The notes under the pieces are model-generated. The model saw nothing but the letters and a program-made list of their open reading frames with translations. It was not told the DNA's origin and did no database searches. A program made the translations under genes and the position numbers. From CBDBON01 sp965208395 (GTDB taxonomy: Bacteria; Chloroflexota; Dehalococcoidia; Lucifugimonadales; CBDBON01), in the NCBI GenBank assembly GCA_965208395.1, contig CBDBON010000002.1, forward strand, positions 687,039 to 751,038: a stretch of DNA of 64,000 nt. Direction: 5' to 3'. Below, piece after piece: positions 1 through 7,458 of the stretch; the stretch's first letter is position 1; every line of letters starts with the position of its first letter.

Positions 1-2
1 GA

Positions 3-494
3 CGCGCCCACCCCACCGATATCGATCGCTACGGGTCAGGGGCCTCCGGCGCTGAGAGTCCCTTCAGCGCTACGCGCCGGGTCGTGACGCGCCAGGGAAT
101 CGAGTACAAGTACCGGTTCAACGAGGTGTTGGCCACGTCCTTCAACGTGGTGCTGGGATTCATATCCAGCTTCTTCGGCATAGGTGGCGGCTTTATCAGG
201 ACGCCGGTCCTCGTACACGCCTTCGGATTTCCCGTGCTGCCGGCGGTGGCGACCTCCATATTCGCCCTGACCTTCTACACGGCGGCCGGAGCCGTCGTAT
301 ACGCCGTCCAGGGCCACGTCGACTGGTACCCGAGTTTCCTCTGGATCGGAGTTGGCCTGATCGGGGGCGCCCAGGTGGGCGCCAGGGTCGTCGGCAGAAT
401 CGGGGCGTTGTGGGTGCTTCGCCTCCTCCTGGCGCTCGTGCTGGTCATGGGAGCCTGGCTCCTGTTCCAGGGTATCGTGGGCTCGCGGGGTTGA
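3..494 (+). CDS. TauE/SafE-family permease, C-terminal part
   Basis: This is an inner-membrane permease of the TauE/SafE (DUF81) family, whose members move sulfite, sulfoacetate or other anions. The frame is open to the left edge, so the N-terminal half lies outside. The visible part begins a second family repeat with the motif SSFFGIGGGFIRTP, followed by hydrophobic segments rich in Gly and Ala (LPAVATSIFALTFYTAAGAVVYA, IGVGLIGGAQVGARVV) and a final membrane span ending near the stop. TauE proteins are built from two such repeats, so about half is present. It ends 7 nt before tgt, on the same strand. The substrate cannot be told from sequence. Confidence 0.85.
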   Translation, partial: RAHPTDIDRYGSGASGAESPFSATRRVVTRQGIEYKYRFNEVLATSFNVVLGFISSFFGIGGGFIRTPVLVHAFGFPVLPAVATSIFALTFYTAAGAVVYAVQGHVDWYPSFLWIGVGLIGGAQVGARVVGRIGALWVLRLLLALVLVMGAWLLFQGIVGSRG

Positions 495-501
495 CGCCGC
501 G

Positions 502-1671
502 ATGAGCGCCGCCTTCACCCTCCACGCGACCGACGGAGAGGCCCGCGCGGGCACGTTCCGGACGCCGCACGGAGAGCTGCCCACCCCGGCATTCATGCCG
601 GTTGCGACTCTCGGATCGGTCAAGTCGCTCGACCCCAGGGACCTCCTGTCGTTGGGTACGCGTATCGTCCTGGCGAACGTCTATCACCTGTATCTGCGTC
701 CGGGCGTCGACCTTATCGAGCGGATGGGCGGCCTCCACCGCTTTATGCGTTGGGAGGGGCCGATCCTCACAGATAGCGGAGGCTTCCAGGGATTCAGCCT
801 CCAGCATCTCCGCAAGATCACCGACGACGCGATCGTATTCAAGTCTCATCTGGACGGCTCGGCTCACGCCTTCACGCCGGAGGCGTCCGTCCGATATCAG
901 GAGCTATTGGGCGCCGACATCATCATGCCGCTGGACCTCTGCGTCGCCGCCGACGCCGAGAGAGCCGAAGTCGAAGATGCGGTCGATCAGACCAGCCGCT
1001 GGGCGCTGCGCTGCAAGGAGGCCCACTCGGGAAGCGGCCAGACGCTGTTCGGAATCGTGCAGGGGGGGTTGTTCCCCGACCTGAGGGAACGCTCCGCCGG
1101 GTTCCTCACAGACCTTGGATTTCCAGGCTATGCTATCGGCGGCCTCAGTGTCGGCGAGTCCAAGGCGGAGATGTACCGCGTCACGTCGCTTACGGCGCGG
1201 ATGCTTCCCGCGGACGCGCCGCGCTACCTGATGGGCGTGGGCTCCCCGGAGGACCTGGTCGAGTGCGTGAGCGCGGGTGTGGACATGTTCGACTGTGCTC
1301 TACCCACCCGCATCGCGCGCAACGGCTCTCTCTTCGTCGGAACGGGCCGCGTGAACATAGACAAGGCGCCATTCAGGGAGAGGGACGGGCCGATAGAGGA
1401 GGGATGCGACTGCTACACCTGCAGGACCTTCTCAGCCGCCTACTTGAACCACCTGTTCCGCGCCAGGGAGCTTCTGGCCTATCGCCTGGCGTCGCTCCAC
1501 AATCTACGGTTCGTGCTGCGTCTGATGGAGCGGATGCGCGCCGCGATCGACGACGGACGCTTCCGGGAGTTCAGAGAAGACTTCATGGGCCGCTTCGTGC
1601 CGACCGACGAGGCGACCCGGCGGGTCCAGAAGAGGAGATGGGAGGACTCCCTGCGCAGACGCGGCGGCTGA
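502..1671 (+). CDS. tgt: Queuine/preQ1 tRNA-guanine transglycosylase
   Basis: Exchanges guanine-34 of GU(N)-anticodon tRNAs for the queuosine precursor preQ1. The 389-residue length is typical. Asp91 lies in the conserved DSGGFQ motif (general acid/base). The nucleophile is Asp264 in MFDCALPTR, followed by the RIARNG loop. The zinc site is Cys302, Cys304, Cys307 (GCDCYTC) with His333 in SLHNLRF, the exact family spacing. GGLSVGESK, a substrate loop, is present. The ATG at 502 gives the expected N-terminus (FTLHATDGEARAG). No other queuosine gene is adjacent; the permease upstream is probably an unrelated partner in the same transcript. Confidence 0.97.
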   Translation: MSAAFTLHATDGEARAGTFRTPHGELPTPAFMPVATLGSVKSLDPRDLLSLGTRIVLANVYHLYLRPGVDLIERMGGLHRFMRWEGPILTDSGGFQGFSLQHLRKITDDAIVFKSHLDGSAHAFTPEASVRYQELLGADIIMPLDLCVAADAERAEVEDAVDQTSRWALRCKEAHSGSGQTLFGIVQGGLFPDLRERSAGFLTDLGFPGYAIGGLSVGESKAEMYRVTSLTARMLPADAPRYLMGVGSPEDLVECVSAGVDMFDCALPTRIARNGSLFVGTGRVNIDKAPFRERDGPIEEGCDCYTCRTFSAAYLNHLFRARELLAYRLASLHNLRFVLRLMERMRAAIDDGRFREFREDFMGRFVPTDEATRRVQKRRWEDSLRRRGG

Positions 1672-1673
1672 CG

Positions 1674-1949
1674 TCAGCCGCCTGCGACGGCGGGAACGAT
1701 GCTCACCTCATCACCGGGGCTGGTAAGGGACGCGAGGCCGTCGAGGAAACGCACATCCTCGCCATTGAGATAGACGTTCACGAAGTTGCGCAGCTCACCG
1801 GACTCGTCGCACAGCCGATCCTTGATTCCCGGAAACTCGGCTTCCAGCGACGCGATCACGCCGCTCAGCGACGATCCCTCCACCGAGACGCGGTCTTGAT
1901 TGTTGGTGATCCGGCGCAGGGGAGTTGGTATCCGCACCATAACGCTCAT
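1674..1949 (-). CDS. ThiS/MoaD-family sulfur-carrier protein
   Basis: A 91-residue ubiquitin-like sulfur carrier. The chain ends in Gly-Gly (VPAVAGG), the terminus that is adenylated and thiocarboxylated in ThiS, MoaD and CysO. The central FVNVYLNGEDVRFLDGL and GDEVSIVPAVAGG segments are typical. It lies downstream of a NIL-domain gene and threonine synthase on the same strand, so a role in cysteine or homocysteine synthesis (CysO-like) fits better than molybdopterin synthesis, because no moa or thi gene is nearby. That pathway assignment is inferred from context only. Confidence 0.85.
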   Translation of the reverse strand: MSVMVRIPTPLRRITNNQDRVSVEGSSLSGVIASLEAEFPGIKDRLCDESGELRNFVNVYLNGEDVRFLDGLASLTSPGDEVSIVPAVAGG

Positions 1950-2006
1950 TCTGTCGACTCCTCCTGTGTCGTTCCTGACGGCCCGCTGGAGAGATGCACC
2001 TGGCTC

Positions 2007-2249
2007 CTAGCCTTCCACAACGTCGCCGCCGACGGGGTCGATTCTCACGCCCGCCGTGGTGATCCACTCCAGGCTTCTCGCTATCTCATCCTCATCGCCC
2101 TCAAGCTCCAGGATCACCCAGCCCATATCCTCGCGCACGTCGGCGCGGCGTATGTTCGTGATGACGCTGAACTTATGACCGAGCTGATAGATTATCGGCT
2201 CGGTGATCATCTGCTGCGGGAAGGTGAACTTTACGCGTTTCCTGGCCAT
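2007..2249 (-). CDS. NIL-domain protein
   Basis: An 80-residue protein consisting almost entirely of a NIL domain, the ferredoxin-like ligand-binding fold found at the end of methionine ABC ATPases and in some ferredoxins. Visible features are the start VKFTFPQQMITEPIIYQLG, the central DMGWVILELEGDEDEI and a closing GVRIDPV strand. The ATG at 2249 (MARKRVKF) is preferred over an in-frame ATG at 2264 because a GGAG lies 9 nt before it. It sits between threonine synthase and the sulfur carrier, all minus strand. This arrangement suggests a role in sulfur amino-acid assimilation, possibly as a sensor or a sulfur-transfer partner. Confidence 0.85.
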   Translation of the reverse strand: MARKRVKFTFPQQMITEPIIYQLGHKFSVITNIRRADVREDMGWVILELEGDEDEIARSLEWITTAGVRIDPVGGDVVEG

Positions 2250-2281
2250 CGCTGATGACTCCATGTACTGGGGGCGGTCCG

Positions 2282-3505
2282 CTACCGAGCCGCCATAGCC
2301 TGCTGGAACGCCTCGTAGTCGGGCGTCGTGTGGACCTCGTCGGCGATCTCTTCCACCACCTCCTGGGTCTTGAGCCCGTTGCCGGTAATGAAGGCCACGG
2401 TGACCTCGTCCCGTTTGATCAGACCCCTCTTGACGAGTCTCCTCAGACCGGAGACGACCACTCCACCCGCCGTCTCCGTGAAGATGCCCTCCGTCTCGGC
2501 CAACAGCCGGATGCCCTCGACGACCTCATGCTCCAGGGCCGCCACGCCCGAGCCGCCGGTCTCCGCGAGCGTCTGCAGGGCGTACGGGCCTGAGGCCGGG
2601 TTGCCGATCGCAAGCGACTTGGCGATCGTGTCCGGTCTCACAGGCCGGACCTGGGTGCTGCCGAGGTCGAACGCCTCTACGATTGGGGAACACCCCTCCG
2701 CCTGGGCGAGATGCATTCTGGTCTCGGCCTCGTCTATCAGCCCGATCTCCTTGAACTCCTGAAGGCCTTTCCATATCTTGGTATGGAGCTCGCCCGAAGC
2801 GGCCGGGACGACGCAGTGGTCCGGCGCGCGCCAGCCCAGCTGCTCAGCGACCTCGTACCCGAGTGTCTTGCTCCCCTCCGCATAGTACGGGCGCATGTTT
2901 ATGTTCACGAATGCCCACCGGTTGTTGTCCGCGAGCTCACTACAGAAACGGTTGGCTTGGTCATACGTGCCATCGACGGCCACCATCGTCGGGCCGTAGA
3001 TCGACGCGCCGATGATCTTGCCCTTCTCCAGGTACGCCGGGAAGAAGACCATCGTCCTCATACCGGCCTTGGCTCCATGAGCCGCCACGGAGCCCATCAG
3101 GTTGCCGGTCGAAACGCACGCCAGGACTTCGAACTCGAACTCCAGCGCCTTGGTGGTTGTGACGGAGACGGGGCGGTCCTTGAAGGAGAAGGACGGATTC
3201 ACGCTGTCGTTCTTGATGTAGAGCTGATCCAAGCCCAGTGCCCGGCCAAGGTTGTCCGCCTTGATGAGCGGCGTGAGCCCGGTCCCGATGTCAATGGCCC
3301 TCTCCGCCTCCACCGGCAGGAAGTCGTCGTAGCGCCACATCGTGAGCGGCCCGTCCGCAATCTTGTCGCGGCTTACTCTGCGGGCGATGCTGTCGTAGTC
3401 GTAGGCGACCTCGAGCGGCCCGAAGCAGAACTCGCAGACGTTGAGTGCCTCCACGGGATACTCCCTGGTGCACTCGCGGCAGCGCAGGCACTTTACGTGG
3501 GACAA
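2282..3505 (-). CDS. thrC: Threonine synthase, zinc-ribbon type
   Basis: PLP enzyme converting O-phosphohomoserine to threonine. The N-terminus carries a two-pair zinc ribbon (CLRCREC and CEFCF), then the PLP lysine in SFSFKDRPVSVTTTK and the phosphate-binding segment STGNLMGSVAAHG. The C-terminal GNGLK matches the family. I choose the TTG at 3505, giving 407 residues beginning SHVKCLRC, because GGAGG lies 8 nt upstream of it. An in-frame GTG at 3538 lacks a ribosome site. A small subset of this fold makes cysteine or homocysteine, and the neighbouring sulfur carrier and NIL protein make that alternative worth keeping in mind. Confidence 0.92.
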   Translation of the reverse strand: MSHVKCLRCRECTREYPVEALNVCEFCFGPLEVAYDYDSIARRVSRDKIADGPLTMWRYDDFLPVEAERAIDIGTGLTPLIKADNLGRALGLDQLYIKNDSVNPSFSFKDRPVSVTTTKALEFEFEVLACVSTGNLMGSVAAHGAKAGMRTMVFFPAYLEKGKIIGASIYGPTMVAVDGTYDQANRFCSELADNNRWAFVNINMRPYYAEGSKTLGYEVAEQLGWRAPDHCVVPAASGELHTKIWKGLQEFKEIGLIDEAETRMHLAQAEGCSPIVEAFDLGSTQVRPVRPDTIAKSLAIGNPASGPYALQTLAETGGSGVAALEHEVVEGIRLLAETEGIFTETAGGVVVSGLRRLVKRGLIKRDEVTVAFITGNGLKTQEVVEEIADEVHTTPDYEAFQQAMAAR

Positions 3506-3676
3506 TCGCCAGTCCTCCGTGAGCCGGGCCGGGGCCACGCGCTATGCGGGGGCATCATGAATCCTGCCGGCCCGCGACGGCCCAGAATGGTAACAACGGC
3601 CATGCGAAGGTGTCAAGAAAGCCCGGCTTCCGAGATTCAACTCATGAAGCATGGACAGTCACGCCTCGACGTCCAG

Positions 3677-3705
3677 TAGACAGCGCCGAACGCATGTGCT
3701 ATACT
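3677..3705 (+). promoter_or_regulatory. Sigma-70-type promoter with extended -10
   Basis: TAGACA at 3677-3682, a 17-bp spacer, and TGC-TATACT (-10 at 3700-3705). Predicted transcription start is near 3712, about 330 nt before the next clear start codon, so the transcript would run through the whole phased repeat array. Confidence 0.6.
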
Positions 3706-3762
3706 CAGATCATGCGTTCCGCCATCCAGACCCTTCGCACCCGGACACCAGTCCCGTATCCC

Positions 3763-3909
3763 TGCCCGCTATCCGTCTCCTACCTGTCCCATTCTGTCAC
3801 ATTCCTGTCACTTTTCTGTCCCAGATCTGTTCAACACCTGTCCCGTGAATGTCCCGGACCGCCGGCCGGTCCAGCTACGAAACGAGACACAATGTTACAG
3901 AATGAGACA
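3763..3909. repeat. Helically phased TGTCCC array with inverted copies
   Basis: Seven direct hexamers start at 3785, 3795, 3806, 3817, 3828, 3839 and 3850: TGTCCC, TGTCAC, TGTCAC, TGTCCC, TGTTCA, TGTCCC, TGTCCC. The steps are 10, 11, 11, 11, 11 and 11 bp, one helical turn each. Two weaker units may extend it left (3763, 3774). After 28 bp, three copies in the opposite orientation (GAGACA, GTTACA, GAGACA at 3884, 3894, 3904) follow at 10-bp steps. All sites of each set face the same side of the helix, as in multi-protomer operators or partition-type centromere sites. The binding protein is unknown. Confidence 0.75.
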
Positions 3910-3981
3910 GTTTTCGAGGAAAACTCTCCGCCGAGGCTCATGTTAGGTGAGGAGTTGGGGCCTGGCTGCCGCGGCGCACCG

Positions 3982-4010
3982 TTGCCGGCCGGGCACGACC
4001 AATCTATACT
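3982..4010 (+). promoter_or_regulatory. Promoter of the LON-domain gene
   Basis: TTGCCG at 3982-3987, a 17-bp spacer and TATACT at 4005-4010, about 28 nt before the chosen ATG. It supports starting the LON-domain gene at 4039 rather than reading the open frame through the phased array. Confidence 0.6.
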
Positions 4011-4038
4011 CTCGTTAAGACTCGGAGCGGATGCCGGC

Positions 4039-4689
4039 ATGACCCTGGAACCACGCAAACTTCCCATATTTCCGTTGAACACGGTGCTGTTCCCGGACGC
4101 ATCGCTGCCGCTGCAGATATTCGAAGAGCGGTACAAGCTGATGATGGCACACTGCCTGGAGGGAGACTCGAAATTCGGTATAGTACTCATCCGGCAGGGT
4201 GAGGAGGTCGGCGGGCCGGCCGAGCCGTATCTCGTCGGAACGACGGCGCAGATCGTGCAGGTGAACAGGGTCCGAGGCGGCCGGATGTTCATCTCGGTCA
4301 CGGGGCGGCAGCGGTTCAGGATCTCCGAGATCACACAACGACGGCCCTACATGGCCGCCCTCGTTCAACCGTTGGAAGAGGAGGCGGACCCGTCTCTGCC
4401 TCCCTCCGAGATGGACGCCGTGCGAGACGCGTTCACAGCCTACTACAGGCTGCTGGTGGGCATTCGGGGCGGTTGGGCAAGAAGCGCTCGAATGCCCTCG
4501 GAGCCCGGCAGACTTTCGTATTTCATCGCCGGAATGTTGCAGATCACGCCCCGGGAGAAGCAGGAGCTGCTGGAGCAGCCGTCCCCGTCCAGGCGGTTGG
4601 AGGCCGAGTTGGACCTTCTCAGAAACGAGACGGAGGAACTCAGGCCTCGGGTGTCAGCAGAGCTGAGAAAGGGAGTCAGCCGTCAGTGA
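4039..4689 (+). CDS. LON substrate-binding-domain protein
   Basis: A 216-residue stand-alone Lon N-terminal-like domain (PF02190 type). The start LPIFPLNTVLFPDASLPLQI followed by FEERYKLMM is diagnostic, then strands ending in GRQRFRI and a helical tail with a Glu/Arg-rich C-terminus. No AAA+ or protease domain is present, so it is not the Lon protease. In bacteria such proteins are of uncertain role, perhaps as substrate adaptors. The frame is open back to 3544, but the upstream stretch holds two promoters and a repeat array, so ATG 4039 is chosen. Confidence 0.85.
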   Translation: MTLEPRKLPIFPLNTVLFPDASLPLQIFEERYKLMMAHCLEGDSKFGIVLIRQGEEVGGPAEPYLVGTTAQIVQVNRVRGGRMFISVTGRQRFRISEITQRRPYMAALVQPLEEEADPSLPPSEMDAVRDAFTAYYRLLVGIRGGWARSARMPSEPGRLSYFIAGMLQITPREKQELLEQPSPSRRLEAELDLLRNETEELRPRVSAELRKGVSRQ

Positions 4690-4713
4690 GAAGAGGCCGG
4701 CCCCGGTTGGATG

Positions 4714-5922
4714 CTAAGCGGTGATCAGTCCCTCGCGATCGAACACTTCCGCAAGGACGGCGACTCCCTCGCGGATCTCTTCCGGTGTGTTGTACCCGAA
4801 GCACAGGCGCGCGTAGTTCCTGCCCGACTCGCCGTCCGGAGCAAACAGCGTGCCCGGCTGGTAGCCGACTCCGGCGGCAAGCGCCTTGTCGAGCGTCTCG
4901 ACCAGGTCCGAGTCCGGCGGCATCCGCAGCCATACGAATAGACCGCCGGATGGCCTGCTCCAGGTCGCTTGAGAGCCCAGATTCTCTCCGAGCGAGGCGA
5001 CCATTGCGTCGCGTTTGGCTCGAAAGATATCGTTGATCTCGTCGACGTGCTCCCTGAGCGAACCCGTCGCGTACCTGTGGACCGCAAGCGCCGCGAACTG
5101 GTTCACTCCGCCGCCGCTCTTGACGGCCACCGCGCGGTCCAGCACCTCGGACGGACCGGTCAGGTATCCGAGACGCATCCCGGGCGCCACTATCTTGGAG
5201 AACGAGCCGACGTACATCACCCTGCCGGTGTCGTCCATAGAGTGGATGGAGGGTACAGGCTCACCCTCGAATCTGAGGTCAACGTAGCAGTCATCCTCGA
5301 GGATGGGGACGTCGTATCTCTGTGACAGTTCGACCATCGCCCGGCGGCGATCGAGAGTCATCACGGACCCCTGGGGATTCTGAAAGGTCGGTATCGTATA
5401 GATCAGTTTGGGGCGCTGGCCGTGGCTGATCGCCGTCCGGATCGCCGCCTCCAACGCGTCGGGATCCATCCCGTCATCGTCGCAGGCGACGCCGCGGACA
5501 TCGGCGCCGAATCTCCGTAGGGTCGCGAGAGTCCCGGAGTAGACGAAGTCCTCGGTCAGCACGACGTCCCCCGGGTCCACCAGCACCTCCACCACCATGT
5601 GAATCGGCTGGCTGGAGCCGTCGCCGAGGATGATCTCATCCGGCGACACCCGGATGCCGCGTTCGACGGCCAGCTTCTCCGCGACGAACTCTCTCAGAGG
5701 GGGATAGCCCTGGGGATGGGGGTATATGGCGAGGTCCTGGCCCTCCGTCTCCAACGCCGCTCGCAGCGCTTCGACGAGGCCGTCGACCGGTATCGACGCC
5801 GGATCCGGGTAGGCGATCGCGAAGTCGTACTTGCCCCGCCGTGGCGCGCTTCTCGACCGTCCCGATTTGGGCACGCCGCTTGCGAACAGGCTCTCGTAGC
5901 TCAGCTTTCCGGTTTCACCCAA
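4714..5922 (-). CDS. PLP-dependent aminotransferase, LysN/MocR-like class
   Basis: A 402-residue fold-type I aminotransferase. Visible markers are ILGDGSSQPIHMV, TIPTFQNPQGSVM, the aspartate in ILEDDCYVDLRF and the Schiff-base lysine in SFSKIVAPGMRLGYL. The closest familiar group is 2-aminoadipate/aromatic aminotransferases related to MocR regulators, but there is no N-terminal winged-helix domain, so it is an enzyme rather than a regulator. It is convergent with the LON-domain gene, with 24 nt between the stops. The substrate cannot be assigned from the sequence. Confidence 0.88.
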   Translation of the reverse strand: MGETGKLSYESLFASGVPKSGRSRSAPRRGKYDFAIAYPDPASIPVDGLVEALRAALETEGQDLAIYPHPQGYPPLREFVAEKLAVERGIRVSPDEIILGDGSSQPIHMVVEVLVDPGDVVLTEDFVYSGTLATLRRFGADVRGVACDDDGMDPDALEAAIRTAISHGQRPKLIYTIPTFQNPQGSVMTLDRRRAMVELSQRYDVPILEDDCYVDLRFEGEPVPSIHSMDDTGRVMYVGSFSKIVAPGMRLGYLTGPSEVLDRAVAVKSGGGVNQFAALAVHRYATGSLREHVDEINDIFRAKRDAMVASLGENLGSQATWSRPSGGLFVWLRMPPDSDLVETLDKALAAGVGYQPGTLFAPDGESGRNYARLCFGYNTPEEIREGVAVLAEVFDREGLITA

Positions 5923-5962
5923 GAGACACCTCCGCCGTTAGGCACGGGCATGTGCCCGACAT

Positions 5963-6562
5963 CTAACCGCCCGACTCAAAGAAGTCCAGGTCGACCGCGA
6001 ACGCCGCCGCCAGCATCAAGAGACTGAACTCCTTGTCCATCTCTCGATTGCTAAGCTCGAGCCTGAAGGTGTCGGCGTCCGTGAACGCCTCCTTCACCAG
6101 GCCGCTCCACTGCTTCGTCACCCGGGCAACCTCCCTCTCCTGCCGGTAGATCATGAAGGTCTTGGGCCGCAGCAGAGGCCCTCGAATCTCCGCGATTGAG
6201 CGACCGCCTGAACCTTCTAGCGTGAGTTTCCGTGTTGGAAAGGAGAACCGGCGTCTTAACGAGCCCAGGTTCCGGCCCGACGCGTCGCTGACGTGGAGAT
6301 GGGAGAAGAACCAGTAGAAGCTTCGGCTGGCGATGAGTAGATCGTTCCCATCCAGGTCGGTCACTCGGAGCGTCAGCGGCCTGTGGTTTCGCAGGAGCAT
6401 GCGGCTCAAGGTGCCCGACTCCTCCTGGGCATGGAGCAGCACGTCTCCCTGGGTCGTCATGACCGTATACCGGTTGGCGGTCTCGAACCCGGTGAACGCC
6501 TCGAGTCGTTCGACCCGCTGTCTGATCATCAGCTCCGAATAGTCGGTCAGATCGATCGTCAT
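5963..6562 (-). CDS. Phospholipid scramblase-related protein
   Basis: A 199-residue protein of the scramblase/LURP-one-related fold (tubby-like barrel). It starts with a tyrosine-bearing N-terminus, has paired strands such as RPLTLRVTDLDGNDLL and GRNLGSLRRRFSF, and ends with the conserved LMLAAAFAVDLDFFE helix seen in bacterial members of the family. These are usually soluble or peripheral; a true lipid-scrambling role in bacteria is not shown. It is followed 40 nt downstream by the aminotransferase on the same strand. Confidence 0.8.
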   Translation of the reverse strand: MTIDLTDYSELMIRQRVERLEAFTGFETANRYTVMTTQGDVLLHAQEESGTLSRMLLRNHRPLTLRVTDLDGNDLLIASRSFYWFFSHLHVSDASGRNLGSLRRRFSFPTRKLTLEGSGGRSIAEIRGPLLRPKTFMIYRQEREVARVTKQWSGLVKEAFTDADTFRLELSNREMDKEFSLLMLAAAFAVDLDFFESGG

Positions 6563-6605
6563 AGTCTCCTCCTAGAGATGGCTGAGTGGCTCTGTCTGCC
6601 CGACC

Positions 6606-7316
6606 CTACGGGTCTACTTCTATGCGAAGCCGCTTGTTGATCCGGCCCTTGCTCTCGTGACCGACTACTCGTATCGTTCCCACCTCTCTGGTGTTCGCGA
6701 CATGCGTGCCGCCGTCCGCCTGCAGGTCGAGCCCGACTATGTCGACCGTGCGCACCTCGGTGATGTGAGGAGGAAGGAGATTGATCTTCGTCCGTATCAG
6801 GTCCGGGTTGGAGAACGCCTCCTCGCGCGACAACTCGCCGATCTCGATTGGACGGGCCGCCTCCACCTCCCTGTTGATGAGCTCCTCTACCTCGGCGGCG
6901 AAGCTCGCAGACATGCTCTCCAGCTCGAAGTCCATCCGGGCCGACAGGGGTTTCATGTCGCCCCCGGTCACCGGCACTCCGTAGTCCCGCCATATCACAC
7001 CGCACAGGATGTGCAGGGCCGTGTGCGTGCGCATCAGCTGGTAGCGGCGCTCCCAGTCGATCGTCCCGTGTATCGGGGTACCCGCCGCCGGCAGCGGTCC
7101 GTCGGTCTGGTGGACGAGATCGCTCTTGTGTCTCCGAATCCTGGAGACACGCATCTCCGAGTCTTCTGTTCGCAGGGCGCCGGTGTCGGAGGGCTGGCCG
7201 CCGCCGCCGGGATAGAACGCGGTACGGTCCAGCACTACGCCCTGGTCCGTCACGTCGACGACGGTGGCGTCGAACTCATTCAGGTAGCTGTCTCGATAGC
7301 ACAATATGTCGGTCAA
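6606..7316 (-). CDS. alaX: Alanyl-tRNA editing protein AlaX
   Basis: A free-standing editing domain that hydrolyses Ser (or Gly) mischarged on tRNA-Ala. The 236-residue length fits the AlaX-M class. The zinc motif HTALH and the second motif DGGTHVANT are present; the position that is Cys in AlaRS (CGGTH) is Asp here, as in some AlaX proteins. TAFYPGGGGQPSDTG and GGDMKPLSARMDF are further family signatures. It is transcribed away from lhgO. The window also holds tRNA-Ala, but that is coincidence of place rather than an operon. Confidence 0.92.
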   Translation of the reverse strand: MTDILCYRDSYLNEFDATVVDVTDQGVVLDRTAFYPGGGGQPSDTGALRTEDSEMRVSRIRRHKSDLVHQTDGPLPAAGTPIHGTIDWERRYQLMRTHTALHILCGVIWRDYGVPVTGGDMKPLSARMDFELESMSASFAAEVEELINREVEAARPIEIGELSREEAFSNPDLIRTKINLLPPHITEVRTVDIVGLDLQADGGTHVANTREVGTIRVVGHESKGRINKRLRIEVDP

Positions 7317-7458
7317 CGGCTCCTCCCCAGGTTGAGGCTGTCGGGTCTCAGACTAACACGTAGGGCCAGCGGTTGAGAACCATTGCGCCCAGTGGGCTAA
7401 CCGACGGACTGTGTTAGAATTCCCCGCACATTCGTACTAGGGAGGTCGGCCCAGCCTC

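Noticed and set aside
3544..4038. N-terminal extension of the LON-domain protein
   Set aside because: The frame is open only by chance through two promoters and a repeat array and would give a Pro/Ser-rich, motif-free leader.
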